Source: Macrostomum hystrix
Taxonomy: Eukaryota; Platyhelminthes; Macrostomidae
NCBI GenBank assembly: GCA_950097015.1
Contig: CATNEN010000033.1
Location: 1,178,001 to 1,242,000 of the forward strand
Reading direction: 5' to 3'
DNA length: 64,000 nucleotides
The notes under the pieces were generated by a model, which searched no databases, was not told the DNA's origin, and saw only the letters and a list, made by a program, of their open reading frames with translations. The translations under genes were made by a program, and so were the position numbers. Of the stretch, positions 28,129 through 38,281 are shown one piece after another. The stretch's first letter is position 1, and every line of letters starts with the position of its first letter.

Positions 28129-31100
28129 ATGCTGGCAGAAAGGACAGCTTCAAAGGCAAGAAAGCAGCAACAGCAGCAGCAATTGGTGCAGCCAGAAGTG
28201 ATTGAGCTAAGCAATGATGAAGACTTCCTTGCGGATGCTGATTGCTCAGCTGCCCCATCATCAGTTGCTCAGGTCTGCTGCGAAGGCGAAGCTGCCCTCA
28301 GACCAGACGACGAGCTGGTGCTGCTGAACTACAGCATGGTGCCCCACCGGGTTGGCGACATCTTCGTACACACCAAACAGCAGCAGCTGGTGGCCAGCCC
28401 GGGTGGCGAGGAGCTGAGGCCAATGGCCAGCTTCCTGGGCGACATTGGCCTGGCCATGGTGCTGCATCACTATTCAGCATCCAATGCTGACAAAGCAGAG
28501 GCTGGTCTGCCAGCCGTGACACATCTGCTCACTCCTTATCGATACCGCTGCGCCTCTTGTCCGTTTCGCTCGGACACCGAGCTGGCCGTTGTGCTGCACT
28601 ATCAGCAGGGCCACATCAGCCCCGAGGGCCTGTACAGGTGATTTCGATTGTACCATGTCTAGCTGCATTCTTTTTTAACTTCAATTCCCTCCGTTTGTAC
28701 TTAGGCTTCAATACATATCGGCCAAGTTTTCTAACTCACGTAAGCTCCACATTCTGGATTCCATCGTCTGTCTGCCTGTCCGTCTGTTCTGAATGCATTT
28801 TAGTGTCTCTCTCTCTCTCTCTCTGTCCGGTGTCTGTCCCAGAGTTCAGCACTCACTATCGCAATCTCCTGAACCCAGGTGCGCCCTGGACAAGGTTCAG
28901 CAGCCGCGACGTCGCCGCCTTCCGCTGGCACATGGGCAGCGCCCACGGCCTCGCGGCCTTCCCGCAGACGCCGCCGGCGGTCTACCAGTGCGAGCTGTGC
29001 GTCAGCGACTGCGCCACTCCCAGCGCCTTCTACCAGCACAGCTGTCCTGGCCTGGGTCCGCGGCCGCTGGCTCCAGATGCTGTTGAAGGCGATCAGCCGG
29101 TGGCCTGCTGCCTGCAACTGGACAGTCTGCACTTGTTCGGCGTCACCGAGCTGCACGGCAGGCTCGTGAGGGGCACCTTTTATGGCAAAAGGATCGTCAT
29201 GTCGCCTGCCGCCATCCAACCCAATGCTGCTGCTGCTGCTGCTGCCGCTGCTGCTGTTTCTGCCTCTTGGCAACCGCCAATCCGAACCTTTTCTGCTGAA
29301 GCAGTACGGATAAGGAACTATGGTGAGATTCTAAGTCTGATGCATCTTGTGAAGGCTTGCCATTCATAGGTTTTATTTGCTTATCGTTAAATCATTTTCT
29401 TAGCCGGCCCGGATCGGCCTCCTTTCGTCCTCTGTGAGCTCTGCCACGGCGCCTGTCGCTCCATCCGCGCCCTCGCGCGCCACCTGCGCGCTGCCCACGG
29501 CCTGCGCGAGCCGCCAGACAGGTTGGAGGCGGCGCTCCGCTCGCCAGCCGGCCAGCGCTGCTTTGCCTGCCGGCGCCGCTTTCTCACCAGGCGGGGCCTG
29601 ACGCTCCACCTGGCCTGGGCCGGCAGGCTGCCATTGCGAGGCCCGGCCGGCGTGCCGATACTGCAGCTACCCGGCGGCCGACGCTGCCGCCCTGTGCGCC
29701 CACCTGCGCACCCGGCATCCCCACCAGCTGCTGGCCAGTCTAGGCAAGCGCCTCTGCCCCATTTGCCCGCCCGCCTCTCCTAACAGACCCAACCTGGGCG
29801 GTTTCCCCTCTACTAGCGACCTGTTGCGTCATCTAGACACTTGGCACGGCCTGAGGTCGGCTAATTTGCGTGGCGGCGAGCTCCGACTACAGTACCGGAG
29901 TCGGCTGGCAGTCTACGAGTGCCACGCCTGTCCGGCCAGGTTCGCTTCGCCGCAGACTCTGGATAGGTAAAAATTCTAGCTTGGCGTTTGTCTAGTCTTT
30001 TGCGTGATTAGCAACAGCGTGAGTTGCTCTCCCTCCCCTTTCGTGCGATTGGCTGCTGTGTGAATTACCTCTCTCTCTTCCCTTTCTGTGATTCGCTGCT
30101 GTGTGAATTTCCTCTCTCCCTTCCCTTTTTGTGATTCGCTGATGCGTAAATTGGCTCTCTTCTTCTTTCCTGTCCCTATAATAACTACGACTAATTAGAT
30201 TTCTATTGGCTTCTACCTATGTTGTATCGCAGTTGTGGAGTTAATAATAATAATATAATAATAATGACACTAGACCCAAGGGCCAGCGCAGGTGTTGTGT
30301 GTCAAGCACACTAGCAGGAGGGGACTGCACACCTAATGTACTCCCCGGCTCTCTCGGACACCGGATGACAGCCACGTGTCAGCAATGGAATTTATTTTTT
30401 CTAAGCATATCGGCAGCATCCGAACCCCACTGAATTGCCGCACAGAACTGCTTTATTTCACGCCAGCCGGAATTATTATTACCCGACGAAATGTCGGTAC
30501 TCATTTGCAGCTGAGTAGACTGTGTGCACATCAGGGCAAAGCAGCTTGCCAAAGGCTGCACGAATAGTTCTAGCCTAGGTCGGGAGTCGAACCCAGGACC
30601 ATCTGATCCAGAGTCCGACACCTAACTGACTGAGCTATCCGCCCCTCTTGTGGAGTTGAAATTATTCTTACTGCTGATTAATGTGTTGTTGATAGGCACG
30701 CCGCAGCCGCAGCGGCCAATTCGCCGGCCCACCGCCTGGCCTGCCGGCAGTGCGCCAGCTTGGGCCGGCGCGGCGTGCAGTTTTTCTCGCGCGAAGTCTG
30801 GCTGGCCCACCAGCGTGTGGCACATAGCGCTGAGCTGGACAGGTGAGTCACAAGCTGTGAGTTTCTTAACACTGTATAACGTTTTCTTGTTTCCCCTTAT
30901 CTGATCGGTGGATGAAATACCGGATAAGTTTCCGGATAAAAAACCAGACCCCTTTAGAGACAGGTAGATTTGACGATACAAAATTATATTTTTTTATGGT
31001 CGTACTGGATAAAAAATGGGACACGTGTAACACACTGCGCAACTCAGACAAAATTTTCTGCATTCTCCACCCATTCCATTTATTTTTTTCAAAATAGCAA

Positions 31101-34100
31101 ACGTAAAACAGACTAAACCCTAAACATTTTTTGCATAGTGATCAAAATGACTACGAACCAAAAGACTAAATGCACTGTTGATACTACATCAACTCTAAAT
31201 TCTGTTTTGGCATCGTGTTTTCATGATTTCATGCGGGATCAGGCTCTACTCTGTCATCAACATCGACTCCGTCATCAGCCTCTACTCTGTCATCAACATT
31301 GACTCCGTCATCAGCCTCTACTCTGTCATCAACATTGACTCCGTCATCAGCCTCTACTCTGTCATCAACATTGACTCCGTCATCAGCCTCTACTCTGTCA
31401 TCAACATTGACTCCGTCATCAGCCTCTACTCTGTCATCAACATTGACTCCGTCATCAGCCTCTACTCTGTCATCAACATCGACTCCGTCATCAGCCTCTA
31501 ATCTGTCATCAACATCGACTCCGTCATCAGCCTCTACTCTGTCATCAACATTGACTCCGTCATCAGCCTCTACTCTGTCATCAACATCGACTCCGTCATC
31601 AGCCTCTACTCTGTCATCAACATCGACTCCGTCATCAGCCTCTACTCTGTCATCAACATCGACTCCGTCATCAGCCTCTACTCTGTCTTGAACATGTACT
31701 CTGTCACCCACCTCAACCATCTCACTCTCTACTGAGTCTTCCTTCTACTCTCCCAGATTCCTAATACTCTCTCATCCTACCTCACAGGATAAATCACCAT
31801 GGATTGCAGTACAGATTGGGAATTAAGGGGAGCAGCAATTTGCTATGTACTTGTTGGTTAACTTCAAATTATTATGTTACTCGTCGCTAAGTATTATATT
31901 CAGCATGTCGTTAGTCCCGTCAAGCTCCGACATGTCGACGACCTGGCGTGCTTTGGCTTCTTCGGCTGTGGCAGTCGGATGTCCGAGAACACCGGTGTCG
32001 GACGTCTAGGTGGTGAACGTTTTGTTAATAGTGGCCGGCTTCTTGGTGGTTCCCGGATTGGCCGCTTTTTTCCATCTGACTCGTTTGGGGTATCCCAGCT
32101 TCTCGCGAGCTGTTTCACTGCAACGAGTGAACGCTCGGTGGAGTTCGGCGTGAGTGTACACGATGGAGGCATTCGCCAGCCACAGTTTAGCTGCAGCCAA
32201 TTTTCCAGGGTTTGCAGCACCTGATCTGTAGCCTGCAATCCGTCGGCCGGACAGACTGGACGAGGCCAGTTCCTTGTCCCGTGAATAAGCTTGTAAAAAA
32301 ACCCTCATCAGCGTTAATCGAGCTGAGCGTCGCCTATCCTCCGTTTTTTGCCGGCCATGTCGTCGTCTACGTCCACTGGGTGCCTCATCCCTTTTTTGGA
32401 GTCCTCGTGACGACAGTCCAGGGTCGGAACGATGGCCAACGGTCACGAATAAAAAGGCTGCCTCTCCGACAGCGCGGTACACGACTGGAGATAAATGAGT
32501 CCGGTTGCGTGTCGGACGTAGGGCCGCATGCTGAAACCAGCGATCGGGTCTCTTGTGCGGATGGAGTCGCGTCCGGATAAAATGTTCGACTGTCATCGCC
32601 TACTTCGGCCTCGTCAGACAGTGGTTCTTCAGACAGATCTGCGTCAGCCGAAGCTGCTGCAGATTGTGCGTTCACATGTCCAGTCAAGCAGTTCGAAGCA
32701 CGCGTTATTAAAGCGTTGCTGTTGACACACTCCGTATTCTTTGTCTAACTGCTTCAGCAACGAAGCTTTCGCAGACTGTCAGATAAGTTTTTTTCGCGCT
32801 GTAGTTCAAGCGTACACATTCGTCACTTTGGCCGCGGCAGCCACCTCGGCTTTGTCATCAAAGGGACCCTTTATTATGGTCCCTGTGTAAAGCTTAGCGC
32901 GGACTCTATTCTTTTTTTGCGGTGACGGTTGTTGCTATGGAGCCGATATTTGGGGTCTGGTGTCAATGGTGGGGTCTTGCAGACGCCAACAATAATTGGG
33001 CGAGTCGTCGTACTTGCGTCTGTGCAAATACACTCGGTATGGTTGTAGCCTTCGGGGTACTGAAATATGAAGTACGGGCAGTACTTTCTGATTTAAACGG
33101 CGTCATTCGCTGCTGGTCGTCCGTGCTACCGACAAATTGCGACGAACTCCCCTTAGGGACAACGGATGGTTCGTTGTCGGTGTCGATATTGTCGTCTTCC
33201 GTTTGCCTCTACCCAGTTTTCTTTTTGTCGCAATTGTCGCTGACTTGTGTGAAGTAGGAGAGTGATTCTAGAAGGGCGACTCCAGGAGGGCGATTCTAGA
33301 AGGGGTGATTCTAGGAGGGATCATACTTCGTCTAGCACACTACAGAGAAATGGCTTGTAAAAAGAACATTGAAGACACCCTTTCGCTTCCATCATTGCTG
33401 TCAAATGGCAGCTGTCAGTTGCAATAATAGTAACTGTTATAATAACTGTGCGACAAAAAATTTTCCGGACAGTCATGCATGGGACAATGTGTTCTTATCA
33501 GTCTTCGCAAAAACAAAAATCAATGCTTCGCTTTAAAGCGAATCATTATCGGCTTATCATCGCGTCATCATATCTTGAAGACAGAATCAGTTGCATGCGT
33601 ACCTCTATGTGACCTATTACGGGATTTGCGGACCAACCTCTGTCTTCAGTGTGTGTACAGTTTTATACGCTCGTATAAATAATTATAGAAGCTATAAATT
33701 ATACGCTTCTGTATAATTTAAGTAGTGACGACTGTGATCACAGGCATCACAGGCATATAGTATATGAAAAAAAAGAAAATATATATGACATGTATATAAA
33801 TATATATAGTAAAATCCTATATCCTACGAATTATTTCTGTATAGCCCATATAATAACCTGCAAAAGATGGAAAGGATTTGCGACACTGACCAGGCGTATG
33901 CCAGGGATTGCCTAAGGGGATCACCGTATGATGGGGTCATTTTCCATCGGTTTTCCCTCGGAGGCTCCCTCTATAATTCCCATGACTACGCAAAATATAA
34001 AATCAGCTTTGTTTAAATTTTTGAAGGATACAAGTTAAATCTGATCCGGTATTTGATCCGGTTAGATCCTTCTCGAACAGTGGAGAAACAAGTGGATGAA

Positions 34101-35623
34101 AAACCGGATTAGATTCCGGACGAAAAAACCACTCTCGTCCGTAGGTCATCCGGAATTCGCTCCGGTTTTTTACACTTTTGGACCGAATAATATTCCGGGC
34201 GAAAACCGGATAGAAAATGTTGGCAAAAACTTTTAATCCGGTTTCGGTTCGTATGATCCTCCGGATTTTGATCCGAACTGTACAGCCGGATAAAGTCCGG
34301 ATGAAATTTAGCTTGATCGGGAAAAACCGCTAAAACTTGACAATGGACTTGGCAATAAAACTGGACCAAATCCGGACGAAAACCTGGCGTTTGAGACAGG
34401 CGGGTCAGTTTGACATTAAAGATATCAGTTTGAAATTAGGGCTGTCAATTTGAATTGTCTGTGCATACAATAAGGAGACATATATTATGTTTTACATAAA
34501 TTACAAAATCTAAAGTTTCTGAAAGTCTAGTCCGTTCAAAATCTCTAAAGGCTCTAGTTTTTTGGGCCATTTACTCATCAAAGTGTTCTTGCTTCTGAAC
34601 ATGATATATTTTTATAATGCTAACTAAGATGCCTAATCTACTTAAAATTGCGAAGTCCGATCTAGATTAGACATAATTTAGCATTTTGCCATCTTATGGT
34701 GTGGATCTAGTGCAACATGATAGTCTGAATGCAAACACAACCAAGCTGGTGCTTCTCTTGCTTTTACCCGTCCTCGCAAAGTACATTTTGCGTCGCGGTA
34801 CTGATTTTTAACAGTTCTATTGTACTTTTTGGCACCTGCTACAAAAATTTAACAGTAGAAGTTGGGGAAATCCCCCTGACATTTTTTGTGCTGCACCCGA
34901 ACGGAGAAACGCAAGCACACGAAACTTCAAAATCACAGGCCAACTTTTTGTTGCGCATCTTCTTTGCTAGCTCCCCAGAACGTCGAGATATTCAATGTTT
35001 CTGGCAAAAATCAAATTTTTCCAATATGCGCTAGTGTATTTCATACACCCCTATACACAAATTAGCACTGCGCCTCAGTGCGGCCTTGTAAGGCCTTTAA
35101 AATTTATCAGCATGTCACCCGAATGTGCCTTCATCATCTCCGTCTTCGGTGGTCACCTACCTTTATCTGCACCAATTTGCTGGACCTTCAAGGGCTATAA
35201 CAGGTGGAAATAGGCCACTATGGACACCCGGACGCGAATTTTACTGATCAAGCCTACATACTAGGCGCAGCTCAACCACAGTACACCATCGTCTAGTCTG
35301 TCAACCAATCAGTCACCACCCAACGTTGGTAGCATTCAGGCGCTGCCAAAATGATTTTCTGGGGGGATTTCCATTGATATGAAATAGTAATAGAATGAAA
35401 ATTGGTATAAAAACGGGCTGCAAAATGGCTGGGTTTCTCTACTGTTTAACTACTTAAAGTAGAAACAGTGCTTTCTTATAATTGTATTATTCAATTGATT
35501 TTCACTATCTACAGTTGTCCTATCTGTTCCAAGAGATTTCAAGTTGGACCGAAATTTATCAGTCACGTGATGCAGCGACACCTGCGACCGTGCTCAGTGC
35601 AACTCACTCGACTGCCTGATTGA
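28129..35623 (+). CDS. C2H2 zinc-finger protein with SUMO-interacting-like motif
   Basis: Five exons: 28129-28637, about 28850-29322, 29404-29966, 30696-30842 and 35515-35623. They give about 600 residues. The N-terminus has a glutamine run and VIELSNDED (24-32), which matches a SUMO-interacting motif. Finger-like units include RCASCPFRSD...H..GH, YQCELCVSDC, LCELCHGACRSIRALARHLR, RCFACRRRFLTRRGLTLHL, CRYCSYPAADAAALCAHLRT (ending TRH), CPICPPAS...HLDTWH, YECHACPARFASPQTLDRH and a final CPICSKRFQ...HVMQRH in exon 5. An alanine run follows the second exon's fingers. A nuclear DNA- or chromatin-binding role is inferred from the fold, and no orthologue is recognised. Exon 3 changes frame by one base between 29606 and 29652. 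Exon 2 has two candidate acceptors: 28849 keeps the frame, while 28878 rebuilds a CALD finger start but needs one base removed. Confidence 0.85.
30243..30647 (-). mobile_element. tRNA-derived SINE with target-site duplication, zinc-finger intron 3
   Basis: Read on the minus strand from 30647, it starts GGGGCGGATAGCTCAGTCAG (A box TAGCTCAGTCAGTTAGG), with B box GGTTCGACTCC, a body of about 300 bp and an (ATT)n tail at 30243-30265. The exact 10-bp direct repeat TTGTGGAGTT flanks it at 30233-30242 and 30648-30657, the expected target-site duplication. It contains CTTTGGCAAG and CAGCTG..AAATGAGTACC, shared with the SINE at 55 kb. Confidence 0.9.
31244..31690. repeat. 36-bp minisatellite in zinc-finger intron 4, about 12 copies
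   Basis: The unit is TCTACTCTGTCATCAACATT followed by GACTCCGTCATCAGCC, itself two diverged 18-bp halves. Copies differ mainly at CATT/CATC. Confidence 0.96.
31870..33260. other. GC-richer island with overlapping open frames inside zinc-finger intron 4
   Basis: This 1.4-kb stretch is less AT-rich than its surroundings and open in several frames. Minus-strand frames at 32006-32596 (196 codons) and 32385-32687 (acidic, with SEEPLSDEAEVGDDS) look the most protein-like. No transposase, integrase or polymerase motif is recognised. It could be a remnant of a mobile element ORF or a foreign insertion. Confidence 0.35.
33261..35514. other. Rest of zinc-finger intron 4
   Basis: 33255-33325 holds a few copies of a GATTCTAGAAGGG-like 17-19-bp repeat. 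34030-34390 contains many dispersed CCGGAT/TCCGGA motifs. Otherwise AT-rich with no supportable exon before the acceptor at 35514. Confidence 0.5.
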
Positions 35624-35744
35624 CAGGAGGATTAAAGAACTCTAAATTGTTATCTGTTTCTTTCGCTACTAAACTCTGTGTTTCGTATTTAGCTTTTTCC
35701 GAATTGAATAGGCAATGTCTGGGAAGTGTGATAGAGAAATGTAT

Positions 35745-36965
35745 TAGGAATGTGGCAAATATACATAGGAAATGTGACAAATATGCATAGGGAATGTGAC
35801 AAAACTGCATATGGAATGTAAAAAATATGCATGGGGAATGTGATAAATATTCATAGGGAATGTGACAAATATTCCTAGGGAATGTGACAAATGTGCATAG
35901 GGAATGTGATAAATATTCATAGGGAATGTGACAAATATTCCTAGGGAATGTGACAAATGTGCATTGGGAGTGTGACGAATATGCATCGGGAATGTGACAG
36001 AATCGGATAGGGTATGTGACAGAATCGGATAGGGTATGTGACAGAATCGGATAGGGTATGTGACAGAATCGGATAGGTTATGTGACAGAATCGGATAGAG
36101 AATGTGATAGAATCGGATAGGTTATGTGACAGAATCGGATAGAGAATGTGATAGAAACGGATAGGTTATGTGACAGAATCGGACAGAGAATGTGACAGAA
36201 TCGGATAGGGTATGTGACAGAATCGGATAGGGTATGTGACAGAATCGGACAGAGAATGTGATAGAATCGGATAGGTTATGTGACAGAATCGGATAGAGAA
36301 TGTGATAGAATCGGATAGGTTATGTGACAGAATCGGATAGGGTATGTGACAGAATCGGATAGGGTATGTGACAGAATCGGATAGGGTATGTGACAGAATC
36401 AGATAGGGTATGTGACAGAATCGGATAGGTTATGTGACAGAATCGGATAGAGAATGTGATAGAATCGGATAGGTTATGTGACAGAATCGGATAGAGAATG
36501 TGATAGAAACGGATAGGGTATGTGACAGAATCGGATAGGGTATGTGACAGAATCGGATAGGGTATGTGACAGAATCGGATAGGGTATGTGACAGAATCAG
36601 ATAGGGTATGTGACAGAATCGGATAGGTTATGTGACAGAATCGGATAGAGAATGTGATAGAATCGGATAGGTTATGTGACAGAATCGGATAGAGAATGTG
36701 ATAGAATCGGATAGGTTATGTGACAGAATCGGATAGAGAATGTGATAGAAACGGATAGGTTATGTGACAGAATCGGATAGGGTATGTGACAGAATCGGAT
36801 AGAGAATGTGATAGAAACGGATAGGTTATGTGACAGAATCGGACAGAGAATGTGACAGAATCGGATAGGTTATGTGACAGAATCGGATAGAGAATGTGAT
36901 AGAATCGGATAGGGTATGTGACAGAATCGGATAGAGAATGTGATAGAAACGGATGCGGAATGTGA
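35745..36965. repeat. 22-bp minisatellite, about 55 copies
   Basis: The left part (35745-35995) has GGGAATGTGACAAATATGCA-type units. The right part has TATGTGACAGAATCGGATAG followed by GG, GT or AG. The two parts share AATGTGACA and the period, so one evolved into the other. Unit variants (GGGTATG, GGTTATG, GAGAATG) alternate in blocks. It lies just downstream of the zinc-finger stop. Confidence 0.97.
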
Positions 36966-37493
36966 TAAAAAGGGAATGTAATAAAAGTTTTTTAGGAAGG
37001 TGACTATTTTATATAGTGTTATAGAAGTTGTATAGTGTTATTGCTGTTTCAGTGCTAGTGTTAGTTCAGTTAAGAAATTAGTAACTATGAACATGATGTC
37101 CATTTCTGAGTTCCAAAATGTGTGCGTTTATGACACGGAGTTTCAGTTTTGACTGACAGATAAACATTTTATATCAGCAGCATTTTCCATGAGTTGAGCT
37201 GTACTGGAAGTTCCACTTGTTGTTGCGTAAATCATATGCCTCGCTGGCTTAATCGTTTTTTACAAATTTCATTGATATGTCATTCTCTCTGCTGTTAGTT
37301 GTAATCCATAATTTGCATTACAATGTTTTGCTGCATTAAACAGATATAATACTTGCTGCATTGGTTAAATACACTTTGCATAAGTGCTTTTCACTTTATG
37401 TAATTTTTCTGGTACCGAAATTGTTTATTTAAATATAATTGCCGTTTTCTGCCACATTTTATAAACTTGTATAGTGAACTACTTGTGATAGAT
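36966..37493. other. Short spacer between two arrays
   Basis: About 530 bp of AT-rich sequence with no open frame, repeat or element that I can identify. Confidence 0.5.
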
Positions 37494-38110
37494 GTAATCA
37501 GTCCCTAATGGCAGGTGTAATCAGTCCCTAATGGCAGGTGTAATCAGTTCCTAATAGCCGGTATTATCAGTCCCTAATGGCAGGTGTAATCAGTCCCTAA
37601 TGACCGGTATAATCAGTCCCTAATGGCAGGTGTAATCAGTCCCTAATGGCAGGTGTAATCAGTCCCTAATGGCAGGTGTAATCAGTCCCTAATGGCAGGT
37701 GTAATCAGTCCCTAATGGCAGGTGTAATCAGTCCCTAATGGCAGGTGTAATCAGTCCCTAATGGCAGGTGTAATCAGTCCCTAATGGCAGGTGTAATCAG
37801 TCCCTAATGGACGGTATAACCAATCCCTAATGGCAGGTGTAATCAGTCCCTAATGGCCGGTATAATCAATCCCTAATAACAGGTGTAATCAGTCCCTAAT
37901 GGCCGGTATAATCAATCCCTAATAACAGGTGTAATCAGTCCCTAATGGCCGGTATAATCAATCCCTAATAACAGGTGTAATCAGTCCCTAATGGCCGGTA
38001 TAATCAATCCCTAATAACAGGTGTAATCAGTCCCTAATAGCCGGTATAATCAATCCCTAATAACAGGTGTAATCAGTCCCTAATGGCAGGTGTAGTCAGT
38101 CCCTAATAAT
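37494..38110. repeat. 23-bp minisatellite, about 27 copies
   Basis: The unit contains GTAATCAGTCCCTAATGGCA followed by GGT. In the right half it alternates with a GGCCGGTATAATCAATCCCT variant and an AATAACA variant, giving a 46-bp dimeric higher-order unit at about 37850-38060. Confidence 0.97.
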
Positions 38111-38155
38111 ATAATAGGGACTGACTACACATTCCCTCTCTAATATAATAGAGAG
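38097..38155. other. Two tandem hairpins at the array end
   Basis: AGTCCCTA...TAGGGACT (8-bp stem) and CCTCTCTA...TAGAGAGG (8-bp stem) sit next to each other with similar AATATAA loops. The first stem uses the terminal array unit. Confidence 0.75.
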
Positions 38156-38281
38156 GCCAATCAGTGGATGTGCTGACACAGATGTAGGCTAGCTGCTTCA
38201 GCCAGTCCACCTCTCGCTAAACTTTCCAGGCTAGTTTAGCATGCGAAGAACTGTAAAAAATGTGAAATAAGTCTCTGCTCT

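Noticed and set aside
30570-30647. Functional tRNA gene on the minus strand
   Set aside because: A and B boxes are present, but the acceptor stem does not close, and the sequence continues into a SINE body with tail and target duplication.
35745-38110. CRISPR-like repeat arrays
   Set aside because: The units are contiguous with no unique spacers, and the context is a eukaryotic genome. They are minisatellites.
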